From positions 49,588-113,587 of the forward strand of contig JANQPN010000011.1 of assembly GCA_028289455.1 (NCBI GenBank): DNA of 64,000 nucleotides, given 5' to 3'. The notes under the pieces are model-generated. The model ran no database searches. It was not told the origin of the DNA and saw nothing but the letters and a program-made list of their open reading frames with translations. Of the stretch, positions 9,801 through 17,469 are shown one piece after another (position 1 is the first letter of the stretch; every line of letters starts with the position of its first letter). A program made the position numbers and the translations under genes. The DNA is from Wenzhouxiangellaceae bacterium (GTDB taxonomy: Bacteria; Pseudomonadota; Gammaproteobacteria; Xanthomonadales; Wenzhouxiangellaceae).

Positions 9801-10700
9801 TGCCCCTGGATGCGGAGAGATTGCAGTCGGATGATTATGAGTCTCTACTTTTATCTGAAAATTAGAATCCGCCGAGACCTGATGATAATCACGCTGCTGA
9901 GGGATTACCTGAAGCACCTTGGCAGCACTACCGGAAACCACAGCAGCATTATCATGGTATGCGCTCAGAACATCGTCAGGGTGCTGCTTGTGGGTATTGC
10001 GGATCATCGCAAACAAGCTGTGCTGCTGTGGCTCATCGTCAATTCGCCACACAGCATTGAAAATTTTGTGCCGGCAATGTTCCGAGTTTGCCTGTGCAAA
10101 CATCATTAATTCAGCATCAGTAGGCGCACGCCCAAGCTCTCGGTAGCCTGCTTCCAGATAAATCAGTTCCTGTTCCGACAACGCCAGAGCCAGTTCCTGA
10201 TTAGCCCGGTTTAAAGCCTGCGGTAAATCACCTGTATATGACTTTAACTGGCGTTGCGGCTGAGCAGTGAATAATGCTGGAATCGCGGCGATATCCGATG
10301 TGAGCTGCTGCAGCATCGGGTCATATAAATACTCCTGCGCTGCTTCGCATAATTCTGCCGGCAGACTGTAGGCAATACACCGCTCAATCCGCTCAACCTG
10401 ATCCAGTCCGCACCGCCACGCAATATCTGTTGCCTTGCTTGACCATGGAGAAATCGTGCCCGCGCGTGGCATACAGATCAATACGTTCTCACTCAATGGC
10501 GGCTGTTCACTTCCGGCATCCAGCAATCGGCACAAGTAATCTTGCAGCTGCGGTTGAAATGCTTGCGCATTGCGCAGCTGTATCGCATAAACCTGGCAGG
10601 CCTTTATTCCTGCTATATCCCTGCCACTGACGGCAGAGATGCGCCTTTCCAGCCGATGCAGCTGAAAACTCTGCAGCGCGTTACCGCCAAACAGGGTCAT
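6828..10700 (-). CDS. purL: Phosphoribosylformylglycinamidine synthase (large, fused type)
   Basis: About 1290 aa. PurL catalyses ATP- and glutamine-dependent conversion of FGAR to FGAM in purine synthesis. An N-terminal PurS-like region is followed by the linker and two AIRS-type domains, with the motifs [32 protein letters not shown] and [11 protein letters not shown]. The C-terminus is a class I glutamine amidotransferase with nucleophile [20 protein letters not shown] and MPHPERLLR. The frame is open to 10754. I prefer the ATG at 10700 because [13 protein letters not shown] aligns with the usual PurL N-terminus and gives a length close to that of E. coli (1295 aa). An ATG at 10736 is also possible. 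Neither has a strong Shine-Dalgarno sequence. Confidence 0.97.
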   Translation of the reverse strand: MTLFGGNALQSFQLHRLERRISAVSGRDIAGIKACQVYAIQLRNAQAFQPQLQDYLCRLLDAGSEQPPLSENVLICMPRAGTISPWSSKATDIAWRCGLDQVERIERCIAYSLPAELCEAAQEYLYDPMLQQLTSDIAAIPALFTAQPQRQLKSYTGDLPQALNRANQELALALSEQELIYLEAGYRELGRAPTDAELMMFAQANSEHCRHKIFNAVWRIDDEPQQHSLFAMIRNTHKQHPDDVLSAYHDNAAVVSGSAAKVLQVIPQQRDYHQVSADSNFQIKVETHNHPTAISPHPGAATGSGGEIRDEAATGRGAAPKAGLTGFSVSELQLPNYPRPWETGINTPARLASALQIMLQGPIGAAAFNNEFGRPALGGYFRAFTQQNTDLNKDDQNHHWWGYHKPIMLAGGMGHIRSGQIDKLRLPVGARIIVLGGPAMLIGLGGGAASSVHSGASDAGFDYASVQRGNPEMQRRCQEVINRCWAQGERNPILAIHDVGAGGLSNAIPELLDDSSRGGIIDLRAVPCADPALSPMEIWCNEAQERYVLGISEADEQQFAAICKRERCPYAVVGEATEALQLVVNDSQCDSTVIDMPMEMLLGKLPPMQRELHLPPQASTTLLNLDSLDLAESLHRVLRLPAVASKKFLITIGDRTVGGLSCRDQMVGPWQTPVADHAVMMDDFEGFTGQAMSMGERTPSAVCDAPASGRMAVAEAITNLAGAPIGQLDKVKLSANWMAAAGRQGQDAALYATVKAVGMELCPALGLAIPVGKDSLSMHAHWPVDQENKADGEHQMQAPLSLIVSAFAPVNDAQLAVTPQLMPVDDSRLVLFDLANGKQRMGMSALSQVCTLTGGEVADVDSPELLRAGFDILQRAVTEKRLIACHDRSDGGLITTVLEMAFAGHCGVKLEVPENDDPLAWLFNEELGVVVQVSQENHHWLQQQCNAAGLEKCLQIIGQCCGDDQLHIQQAQQRLLNQPVWELQKIWAETSYVIQRLRDNPVCADEEYQRLDGWRGSGLQPKLTFSPQNLPAVSTGQMPKVAILREQGVNSQVEMAAGFMHAGFTAVDVHMSDLESRPELLETFQGVVACGGFSYGDVLGAGRGWARSILFNKPLRDAFAQFFERNDRFALGVCNGCQMLAELRSLIPGTEHWPVFEHNLSGQYESRLSLVEVMPSPSLFFTGMTGSRIPIATAHGEGRVRFADAEQLQQAEIAMRYVEGDGQYAEAYPANPNGSLQGVCGLSNVDGRVTITMPHPERLLRSINFSWAPSDWGEVSPWMQMFHNARNWCG

Positions 10701-10942
10701 TATCTTGTCAGTATGATTCAAATGATCGCCGGTCATCTCTGTCACGCGCAGCAAATTCCAATAGATAGAAAACAGCGCATTATAAACCAGCGGCTTTGCC
10801 GGAACCTATCTCAAAATGAAACCCCGGGCTGCTGCAGAGGACATCGCCGTATGGAAAAAGGGATTAAAACCCTAGCAGGGTTGTAACTTACTTATTCAGA
10901 ATAGCTCAGATCGTTTTGATAACCGGTGAACCGGTCATTGCC

Positions 10943-10965
10943 TATCCCGGCTGTAAGCCGGGATA
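10943..10965. terminator. Perfect 10-bp hairpin between dsbC and purL
   Basis: TATCCCGGCT at 10943-10952 pairs perfectly with AGCCGGGATA at 10956-10965 around a 3-nt loop, 31 nt beyond the dsbC stop. It has the position of a dsbC terminator or 3' stabilising stem. There is no T-run on either side, so an intrinsic terminator is not proven. Two ACCGGT boxes lie beside it at about 10922-10935. Confidence 0.4.
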
Positions 10966-10995
10966 GTTAAATTGAAACAGGATGTGTTGTTAATA

Positions 10996-11745
10996 TCAGG
11001 GCGCTGAACCAGATGCAGTCGCTGACAGCACATCCAATCGCTGCTTCAGAGCACCCGGCGGTACATATCCAGGAATTAGAGTGCCATCCAGGGTGACGAT
11101 AGCAGGCGTGCCGGTCATACCGATTTTCTGACCCAGCTTATACTGGCTTTCCACCGGATTGTCACAATCGCGCCTGACTGGTTCCTTACCTTGCTTGGCT
11201 TGTGTCATTGCGGTTTTTTGATCAGCCGAACACCAGACCGAAACAGCCTTGTCATAAGATGGTGATCCAATGCCGGCGCGTGGATACATCATGTAGTGAA
11301 TAGCTATACCAAGCTCATTGTATTCAGCCATCTGTTCATGCAGTTTACGGCAATAACCACAATCGACATCGGTAAACACAATCACGCTGTGTTCCGGATT
11401 GGTGGGAGCGAAACTGATCTGTTCAGCTGTTGAAACCGTGCCTAACAGTTCACGCCGCACTGCCGAACGGGCACGATCAGTTAAATCCACACGATTTTCA
11501 AGATCAAACAAACGTCCCTGCAAAAGGTAATTACCGTCGGCGCTCAGGTAGATAATATCTGAATCAACCTGCACTTCCAGCACACCCGGTACGGGTGTTT
11601 CCGCGATCGCAATCTGCTGCGCATTGGGTATCAGCTTTTGTATCGCCTGACTGACTTCCGGATAGTCCTGCGCCTGGCTATTCGGTGCTATAGCCATCAG
11701 TGGCAATACCAGCCAGATTAAAGAACTAAACTGTCGAGTTAACAT
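10996..11745 (-). CDS. dsbC: Periplasmic thiol:disulfide isomerase DsbC
   Basis: About 249 aa. DsbC is the periplasmic disulfide isomerase that corrects wrong disulfides and is kept reduced by DsbD. It has a signal peptide (MLTRQFSSLIWLVLPLMAIAPNSQAQ), an N-terminal dimerisation domain (EVQVDSDIIYLSADGNYLLQG), and a thioredoxin fold with active site CGYC near residue 128 and the cis-Pro loop TGTPAIV. A further Cys pair (VWCSAD, RRDCDN) matches the structural disulfide of DsbC. I chose the ATG at 11745 because GGAG lies 6 nt upstream; the ATG at 11757 has no such site. It lies downstream of xerD, a pairing conserved in many gammaproteobacteria. Confidence 0.93.
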   Translation of the reverse strand: MLTRQFSSLIWLVLPLMAIAPNSQAQDYPEVSQAIQKLIPNAQQIAIAETPVPGVLEVQVDSDIIYLSADGNYLLQGRLFDLENRVDLTDRARSAVRRELLGTVSTAEQISFAPTNPEHSVIVFTDVDCGYCRKLHEQMAEYNELGIAIHYMMYPRAGIGSPSYDKAVSVWCSADQKTAMTQAKQGKEPVRRDCDNPVESQYKLGQKIGMTGTPAIVTLDGTLIPGYVPPGALKQRLDVLSATASGSAP

Positions 11746-12168
11746 GATCCACTCCATAAATTATGTATGCGCAATTGGACAGCATACCTTAAAAAAGTTC
11801 GTCCTGCCTGCAGGGCTTTCGGCGTTTTATTCTGCTGACGATTTAAAGCATTAGCCGCTTCGCTCAAGCACTTTGCCGTTATTCACCATACAGGCATTTG
11901 AAACAAATAAGACCCTGAACCCACCTCTTCCGGACAACCGGCCGGCATCAGCAAACCTTGCGTGCCGTCACAGTGTCTATTTTACATTATTTGCTCATGC
12001 AGTCACTGCTGCAGCCCATATAATGCACATCAAATTCCGGACAACAAAGACACCGCTGCATACCTGCAGGTTCCGACAAAAACCAGCTTAATGGTGCCTT
12101 GACAGCATGCGGTCATACTTTCATCAGCTGCCTGGTTTAATTCGACGCGGCTGATGCCATGCCGCTGC
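11746..12168. other. 423-bp gap between xerD and dsbC, no gene seen
   Basis: No convincing gene. Short open frames here lack a ribosome site, family features and sensible composition. A perfect TATAAT is present on the plus strand at 12019-12024, but nothing at 15-19 nt upstream looks like a -35 box, and it would point into the 3' end of xerD. A minus-strand promoter for dsbC is likely somewhere in this gap, but I could not fix it. A weak GCGGC/GCCGC hairpin at 12147-12165 follows the xerD stop. Confidence 0.5.
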
Positions 12169-13113
12169 CTACCCTCGAGGATGATGGTCGGCATGCAATG
12201 CCTGCAGCCGCTCTCGGGCAATATGCGTATATATCTGCGTAGTCGATAAATCACTGTGCCCCAGCAGCAACTGCACCACTCTTAAATCAGCACCGTGGTC
12301 CAGCAGGTGCGTGGCAAAACAATGTCTGAGCATATGCGGGGAAATTTTTTTGTTAATACCGGCATGCCTGGCGTGCCGTCTGATCAGATACCAAAATGCC
12401 TGACGTGTCATCGGCGTTCCACGCTCGGTTACAAATACAGCATCTTGTGTTAAGCCATGAACCAGTTTAGGACGCTGGTCATCCAGATACAGCTGTATGG
12501 CTTCCAGGGCACGTTCTCCCATCGGTACCAGCCGCTCTTTACTGCCCTTGCCGAGCACTCTTACCACGCCCTGCCTAAGACTGAGGTCGGCTTGTTTAAT
12601 TTGCACCAGCTCACTGACTCGCAGACCGGTCGCATACAGCAGCTCCAGCATCGCCTTGTCACGCAGACCCAGCCTTTTGGATGTATCAATATTGAGCAGT
12701 GCATCAACCTCGGCTTCACTCAGAGCCGATGGCAGCTGCCGCATGCGTCTTGGAGCTTCCAGCAATGATGTAGGGTCTTTGGTAATTACGCCATGGTTGA
12801 CGGCCCACCGGAAAAACTGCCGCAGACAGGACACTCTACGAGCCACTGTTGCTGAACTCATACCATCTAAATGCAGGTTGTTCAGATAAAGCTGTATTTC
12901 AACAGCAGTGACCTTACTCAGATCATTAACATGTTTGGCAATAAACGCAGTGAATGCGGTTAAATCCTGCTGGTAACTCTCCAGCGTATTATCCGCCAGC
13001 CCCCGCTCCGACCAGAGCATATCCAGAAATGCCTGTACCTGACGCGAAAAAGCCGGCAGCGAGTCGCTGCCGGCCATAACTTCAGTACTTGCCTCAGGCC
13101 TGGCCTTTGGCAT
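12169..13113 (-). CDS. xerD: Tyrosine recombinase XerD
   Basis: 314 aa. XerD resolves chromosome dimers at dif with XerC and FtsK. The N-terminal SAM-like core-binding domain has FLDMLWSERGLADNTLESYQ. The catalytic domain has the tyrosine-recombinase residues in order: Arg in LLYATGLRVSEL, Lys in VLGKGSKERLVP, HxxR in SPHMLRHCFATHLL, His in LLLGHSDLSTTQ, and Tyr in IYTHIARE. The start at 13113 lacks a clear Shine-Dalgarno sequence; Met13 (13077) would give about 302 aa, nearer the usual length. dsbC lies downstream, while the recJ that often follows is absent here. Confidence 0.95.
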   Translation of the reverse strand: MPKARPEASTEVMAGSDSLPAFSRQVQAFLDMLWSERGLADNTLESYQQDLTAFTAFIAKHVNDLSKVTAVEIQLYLNNLHLDGMSSATVARRVSCLRQFFRWAVNHGVITKDPTSLLEAPRRMRQLPSALSEAEVDALLNIDTSKRLGLRDKAMLELLYATGLRVSELVQIKQADLSLRQGVVRVLGKGSKERLVPMGERALEAIQLYLDDQRPKLVHGLTQDAVFVTERGTPMTRQAFWYLIRRHARHAGINKKISPHMLRHCFATHLLDHGADLRVVQLLLGHSDLSTTQIYTHIARERLQALHADHHPRG

Positions 13114-13125
13114 ACGCCAGTTCGA

Positions 13126-13815
13126 TTACTTTCCGCGCAATGCTTTCAGCGTTTGCCGCGCTGCAGATTCAACACTGGAAAGTTTTGCTTCGGCATCAGA
13201 CTGCAAAGTGTTGGCACGCTTAACAATCTCATCCGTACGGCTGCGCAGTTCGTTGGCAATTACCGTCACAATTTCATCTACAGCTGCCTGTAAATGCTGT
13301 GCAATGGCATTGCTGTGATCCTGCACACTTGCCAGGCTGGCAGAAGTCTTAGCTGCGGACTTCTTAGGCCGACCTTTCTTGCCTGCTTTCTTAGGCCGTC
13401 CTTTTTTGCCGACTTTCTTAGGCTGAGCTTTGGAAGCGGCTTTCTTGGGCCGGCCTTTCTTGCCGACTTTCTTGGGCCGTCCTTTCTTGCCAGCCTTTTT
13501 AGGCCGACCTTTTTTGCCTGCTTTCTTAGGCCGTCCTTTCTTACCCGCTTTTTTAGGACGTCCTTTTTTGCCGACTTTTTTCTTACTGCTCTTCTTCTTA
13601 CTGGTTTTTTTAGTGGTTGCTTTTTTAGTTGTTTTCTTTTTAGCGACTTTTTTCTTGCTGGCTTTTTTCTTAGCAGCTTTCTTCTTGGCTGCTTTTTTCT
13701 TTGCCGGCTTAGATGTTTCGCCTGCGCCGGTTACCGCTGCAGCACCGGAGGCTTTTCCCTCCGAAGCGTCACCAGCTGCCTGCTCATCGCCTATCAACAC
13801 TTGATCTTCGTTCAT
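13126..13815 (-). CDS. Lysine-rich AT-hook repeat protein (histone H1/AlgP-like)
   Basis: 229 aa, very basic, with no signal peptide, so presumably cytoplasmic. Residues 1-37 are acidic and Gly/Ala-rich. Residues 38-80 are [15 protein letters not shown]-type blocks as in AlgP or histone H1 tails. Residues 81-152 are eight 9-residue units of the form VGKKGRPKK, seven with the AT-hook core GRPKK and one degenerate (KAQPKK). Residues 160-229 are a non-repetitive, probably coiled-coil, helical domain (AIAQHLQAAVDEIVTVIANEL). GRP flanked by Lys is the minor-groove AT-hook core, so DNA binding is a strong inference. The specific role is unknown; nucleoid organisation is the obvious guess. It lies 12 nt before xerD and 43 nt after the TPR gene. 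Confidence 0.8.
   Translation of the reverse strand: MNEDQVLIGDEQAAGDASEGKASGAAAVTGAGETSKPAKKKAAKKKAAKKKASKKKVAKKKTTKKATTKKTSKKKSSKKKVGKKGRPKKAGKKGRPKKAGKKGRPKKAGKKGRPKKVGKKGRPKKAASKAQPKKVGKKGRPKKAGKKGRPKKSAAKTSASLASVQDHSNAIAQHLQAAVDEIVTVIANELRSRTDEIVKRANTLQSDAEAKLSSVESAARQTLKALRGK
13360..13575 (-). repeat. Eight tandem 27-bp units coding AT-hook repeats
   Basis: 216 bp of in-frame 27-bp repeats. On the plus strand each unit reads roughly ggccg(t/a)cctttcttgcc followed by a Lys/Gly/Ala-coding remainder. Each unit encodes one 9-residue AT-hook module. Units differ mainly at third codon positions, and the sixth is diverged. Copy number could vary between strains by slippage or unequal recombination. 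Confidence 0.85.
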
Positions 13816-13858
13816 TAAACAGTCTCAACTCAGTAAAGTGCCTAAATAATACTATAAT

Positions 13859-15115
13859 TTATCCGGCTTCGCGACGTTGCTGCACCTGCTCTTTCCACTG
13901 CCGCGCGGCGCTTCTGCTGCGTTCATAACGCAGTGCACTGTCGAATGCAGTATCAGCTGCATCAAAACGTTCAAGGTTCATTTCAGCCATGCCGATCAAT
14001 AAATAGGCATTACCGGTTTCACTGTCTTTTAAGCCACCCTTGTCAATGGCGCGCTGCAGAGCGGTTTTGGCAGGTTCCCATTCCTGTCGGTCTACCAAAA
14101 TAAATGCCCGGCGCAGATCAATGCTGCCATCATCGGAATATTGACCGGCCTTTTCAAAGGCACTTAAGGCTTTTTCCAGTTCACGTGCCTGATACCACGC
14201 GTTGGCGGTCTGCTCCCAATATTTTTTATTGGCTTCAACAATACCGTCATTAATTCCTTTTTCCAGAATCTGAGCCGCTTCATAGGGCACATCACGCAGT
14301 TGATACAGACTTGATAACTGGAGTACTTCCTGAGAGGTATCCAGCATATTATTACGATAAGCCAGCGCCAATACAGATAACGCTTTGTTTTCTTCTTTCA
14401 GATTCAGATATACAGAAGATAATTGTTTCCAATAACTTTCTTTTTCTGACCAGTAGTTGATCATTGTTTCAAGCGTTCTGCTGGCAGCAGGCAGATCATC
14501 CAACTCAAAATTAATGCCCAGCTTCATTTGATACCAGTTTTCCCTTGGCTCATCTTCCAGGGAAATTGCCATATCAATCGCCGTCAATGCTTCCTGATAA
14601 TTTTCCAGTTCAACATTGGCACTGGCTTTCAATAAATAAGCATTGGCAGTAATATTTTCCGGTGGTGTTACACAAAACCACTCTTCCAGTTTTTCCAGCC
14701 CTTCCCGATAACGCTCTCTGGCAATTAACAGTTGTGCAATGGAATAAATCATCTGGTAATGCTGCCGATTGGGCAATGCATTAATATCGACCGAGCGCTG
14801 GAAATGCTCCAATGCTTTGTCATAATTTTCCTGTGAAGCGGCGGTATGCCCCAGTGCCTGCAAAATAATTGCCTGTGAATAAGAACCGTCCTTGGAACGA
14901 CTCAGCATCCGCTCCAGACCACTGTTGGCATCAGCAAAATTTTCTTCGCCGATATCTTCATAGATATCTGACAATTGCTTGTATGTTGCTTCGTCCAGAG
15001 CTTGAGCCTTGACGTCACGCTCAACGCCGCATTGATTTTGTGCAAATGCGGGAGTTAACAACACAAACATCGATATCATCACTATGATGAGTTGATATAA
15101 ATTGCGGTATCTCAT
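13859..15115 (-). CDS. Secreted TPR protein of the TonB operon
   Basis: About 418 aa. The signal peptide is MRYRNLYQLIIVMISMFVLLTPAFAQ, followed by TPR helix pairs through most of the chain (for example AIILQALGHTAASQENYDKA, then ALTAIDMAISLEDEP, and near the C-terminus AYLLIGMAEMNLERFDAA). This matches the periplasmic TPR protein that commonly ends TtpC-type TonB operons; a scaffolding role is an inference. I chose the ATG at 15115 because AGGAG lies 9 nt upstream and it places the signal peptide at the N-terminus. The frame is open 45 nt further upstream. The gene starts 54 nt after the second tonB stop. Confidence 0.85.
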   Translation of the reverse strand: MRYRNLYQLIIVMISMFVLLTPAFAQNQCGVERDVKAQALDEATYKQLSDIYEDIGEENFADANSGLERMLSRSKDGSYSQAIILQALGHTAASQENYDKALEHFQRSVDINALPNRQHYQMIYSIAQLLIARERYREGLEKLEEWFCVTPPENITANAYLLKASANVELENYQEALTAIDMAISLEDEPRENWYQMKLGINFELDDLPAASRTLETMINYWSEKESYWKQLSSVYLNLKEENKALSVLALAYRNNMLDTSQEVLQLSSLYQLRDVPYEAAQILEKGINDGIVEANKKYWEQTANAWYQARELEKALSAFEKAGQYSDDGSIDLRRAFILVDRQEWEPAKTALQRAIDKGGLKDSETGNAYLLIGMAEMNLERFDAADTAFDSALRYERSRSAARQWKEQVQQRREAG

Positions 15116-15169
15116 GTGTGATCGCTCCTGTGATGAGTTGAAATTGAGATCGGTCTTCATCGGCTTTGC

Positions 15170-15811
15170 TCAATCGTTATCAAGATTAAATTCCAAAATT
15201 TGCGTTGCCTTAGTGGCAACTGGCCGGCCATTTATATAGCGCGGCTTAAAATTCCATTTGCTGACAGCGTCAATCGCTGCCTGTTCAAATATACCAGTTG
15301 GATTACTGGATAAAACCTTTACATCTGCAACCAGACCTGAAGCTTTTACAGTAAATTCAACTTTCACCCAACCTTCTATACCTGCAATATTCGCCTCGAC
15401 CGGATATTGCGGCAATACCCCAACAGTCCTTACCAGATGTCCTGACTGGCCGTCAAAACCGGTATCCGGACCAATTTCAGCACGTAAGCCGGGGCTCACT
15501 CCATTTATTCCTTCTATTGAAACCAACTTATATAAGTCATCAATAGGTTGCTCTGTTTGAGCAGTTTTTATCGTCGTTTCCGGTGGCGGCAATTCTGGTG
15601 GTGGTTTGCGCTCAGGCCTCGGTTGCCTGGGCGGCGGCTGCCTCATTTCAGGAAACTCAACGTCCTGAAATGCAATGGTCACTAATGGCGGTGTACTGGT
15701 CTTTACACTTGCCGGTTGATGCAGCAATTGCTGCATCAACAAAAAGCATCCCATGGTTATGCTGATCGCCAATCCACAAATTGACAGATATCGGGTGAAT
15801 CTAAACAACAT
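15170..15811 (-). CDS. TonB-family energy transducer, second copy
   Basis: 213 aa. TonB proteins couple ExbB/ExbD proton-motive energy to outer-membrane receptors. A single N-terminal anchor (YLSICGLAISITMGCFLLMQQ) is followed by a Pro-rich linker (QPPPRQPRPERKPPPELPPP) and a C-terminal TonB domain with PQYPVEANIAGIEGWVKVEF and KWNFKPRYINGRPV. CGGAG lies 7 nt before the ATG. It has the same length and plan as the neighbouring TonB but a clearly diverged sequence, especially in the linker and the segment before the C-terminal domain, so it is a paralogue rather than a recent duplicate. Confidence 0.9.
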   Translation of the reverse strand: MLFRFTRYLSICGLAISITMGCFLLMQQLLHQPASVKTSTPPLVTIAFQDVEFPEMRQPPPRQPRPERKPPPELPPPETTIKTAQTEQPIDDLYKLVSIEGINGVSPGLRAEIGPDTGFDGQSGHLVRTVGVLPQYPVEANIAGIEGWVKVEFTVKASGLVADVKVLSSNPTGIFEQAAIDAVSKWNFKPRYINGRPVATKATQILEFNLDND

Positions 15812-15871
15812 AGCAGTTCTCCGTTAGCGTTCTCCCACTCTGCTATTTTTGCGATCAGCCTCCCAAAAAAC

Positions 15872-16513
15872 TTATACCTGCTCCAGCTTGAAGTCGATAA
15901 TCTGAGTTGCGCGTCGCTCAACGGCAACACCATCAACAACTCTTGGCTTGAACTTCCACTTCAAAATAGCGCGAATCGCTTCCCGGTCAAATACCCGTGA
16001 CGGCTCCGCATCAACCACTCGAGGGCTGGTTACCGTGCCTGCAGGGGTAATAGTAAATTCAATTTTTACCCATCCCTCCAAACGCCGGATAGCTGCCTCA
16101 CGAGGATATTGGGGTTGAATACGCACCAACGGGATAATGTCGCCTTCTTCATTGCGATCAACTTTTGCGAAACCACCCAGGAACGGCCCGCCGGTTCCAC
16201 TGAACGGCACATCAAGCGCCGGTAGATCCAGCTCTGGCAGATTCTGCACTACCTGGTCAGGCTGGCTGATCTGCATCTTGGGCGGCGGAGGGGGTTCTTT
16301 AGGTGGTGGCGGCGGTGGCGGCTTTTTCCGCACTTTCTGCTGCACACTGTCTGGAATACTGACATCAGCAAAACGAATACTCGGTGGCTGATCTCCAGCA
16401 TTACCGCGCACCCCGTCACTCGCAATCAACCGATGCATAAGAAAAAAAGCAGTCAACGTCACTACCACAGCCAATACAGCTGCACTGGTATATCGAAAGC
16501 CTGAACTCATCAT
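15872..16513 (-). CDS. tonB: TonB-family energy transducer, first copy
   Basis: 213 aa. It has an N-terminal anchor (AAVLAVVVTLTAFFLMHRLI), a periplasmic linker with an uninterrupted KKPPPPPPPKEPPPPPK run, and a C-terminal TonB domain (PQYPREAAIRRLEGWVKIEF, then LKWKFKPRVVDGVAV). It follows exbD by 5 nt, with a GGGAG ribosome site at the exbD end. This is the expected position for the TonB of a TtpC-type system. It should interact with TonB boxes of receptors encoded elsewhere. Confidence 0.93.
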   Translation of the reverse strand: MMSSGFRYTSAAVLAVVVTLTAFFLMHRLIASDGVRGNAGDQPPSIRFADVSIPDSVQQKVRKKPPPPPPPKEPPPPPKMQISQPDQVVQNLPELDLPALDVPFSGTGGPFLGGFAKVDRNEEGDIIPLVRIQPQYPREAAIRRLEGWVKIEFTITPAGTVTSPRVVDAEPSRVFDREAIRAILKWKFKPRVVDGVAVERRATQIIDFKLEQV

Positions 16514-16518
16514 AATGT

Positions 16519-16926
16519 TTAACTCCCGGCTGGTAGATCAGCTGAGATTGAAATATCACTTACTTCAGCCAGCTTAATCTGATCCATAACTTGTACTAAA
16601 TCGCCTGTCCGTGCTCCCTTATCTGCTATTAACACGACTTTACCTTCCGGATTTTCCGCCAGAGCGCGTTCCACATAAGTACGCACCTGGTTTAAATCGA
16701 TAGGCCCACCGTTCATCCATACTTCTCCGTTCGACCGCAAACCGACCAGGATGTTTCCTCTGGGTTTGTTTTCTGAACTGATTGCTGTGGGCTTGGTGAT
16801 ATCAGCACCGGTCTCTTTGATAAAAGAAGTGGTAACGATGAAGAAAATCAACATGATGAAAACGATGTCCAGCATCGGCGTGATGTTAATTTCCGCTTCG
16901 TCTTTTTGTGCGTGTCTTCTCGCCAT
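16519..16926 (-). CDS. exbD: Biopolymer transport protein ExbD
   Basis: 135 aa. ExbD is the inner-membrane proton-channel partner of ExbB. One N-terminal TM segment (ITPMLDIVFIMLIFFIVTTSF) contains the essential Asp in MLDIVFIML. A periplasmic domain follows, ending in VMDQIKLAEVSDISISAD. It lies 18 nt after exbB. The sequence INITPMLDIVFIMLIFF is the TonB2-type ExbD signature. Confidence 0.95.
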   Translation of the reverse strand: MARRHAQKDEAEINITPMLDIVFIMLIFFIVTTSFIKETGADITKPTAISSENKPRGNILVGLRSNGEVWMNGGPIDLNQVRTYVERALAENPEGKVVLIADKGARTGDLVQVMDQIKLAEVSDISISADLPAGS

Positions 16927-16944
16927 GACTATGCTCCTGGACTC

Positions 16945-17469
16945 TTAATGATGATACATCATGTCTTCCAGACGTTCGGTTTCAACGTCGGCACGATGCT
17001 CCAGATGCGTGCTGAAGAACAATCCGGTAAGTGCTGCAACCATCCCGGCAAATGTCGGAACCGTCGCTTTTGATACACCTGCTGCCATAGCACGCGCGTT
17101 ACCTGTCCCGGCAAAAGCCATTACATCAAACACACCAACCATTCCGGTAACTGTGCCTAACAGACCAAGCAACGGACAAATGGCAATGAGTGTTTTGATG
17201 GTATGCATATTGCGGATCAGCGCCTGGTGCGCGATGGATACCATCTCATCGCGCACACGCTTGGCGTACCAGGAAGTCGTATCACTACGGCTTTCCCAGT
17301 CACCGACAATCTGCTTGCGGCGACCGGGGTGTACCCGGTACATGTACCAGTAACGTTCAATGATGCAGAACCACATCATGAACAATACCAGCATAATTGC
17401 CCACAACACATCTCCGCCGAGCTCGATGAACCCGCGGATAGTTTCGAAGAAACCGCTAAGCGCTACCAT
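16945..17469 (-). CDS. exbB: MotA/TolQ/ExbB proton channel protein, short (ExbB2 type)
   Basis: 174 aa. The short ExbB forms the TonB motor with ExbD. TM1 is DVLWAIMLVLFMMWFCIIERYWY. TM2 and TM3 lie in the MotA/TolQ/ExbB core with LIAICPLLGLLGTVTGMVGVFDVM and the conserved Thr-rich third helix (ATVPTFAGMVAALTGLFFS). The start overlaps the end of the long ExbB by 14 nt, implying coupling. Having a short ExbB beside a long one is characteristic of vibrio-type TonB2 clusters. Confidence 0.94.
   Translation of the reverse strand: MVALSGFFETIRGFIELGGDVLWAIMLVLFMMWFCIIERYWYMYRVHPGRRKQIVGDWESRSDTTSWYAKRVRDEMVSIAHQALIRNMHTIKTLIAICPLLGLLGTVTGMVGVFDVMAFAGTGNARAMAAGVSKATVPTFAGMVAALTGLFFSTHLEHRADVETERLEDMMYHH

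Noticed and set aside
12019..12024. Perfect TATAAT on the plus strand as promoter of a small RNA
   Set aside because: No -35 at a proper distance and no terminator or conserved structure downstream before xerD antisense sequence.
11873..12091. 72-codon plus-strand frame in the dsbC-xerD gap
   Set aside because: No ribosome site, low-complexity composition, no recognisable motif; treated as non-coding.
13360..13575. Regular short repeats that could look like a CRISPR array
   Set aside because: The 27-bp units are contiguous with no unique spacers and keep one reading frame encoding GRPKK modules.
13294..13818. Long plus-strand open frames (174 and 124 codons) across the AT-hook gene
   Set aside because: They are the antisense of Lys-rich codons, giving Phe/Leu-rich nonsense. 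The minus-strand protein has clear modular design and operon context.
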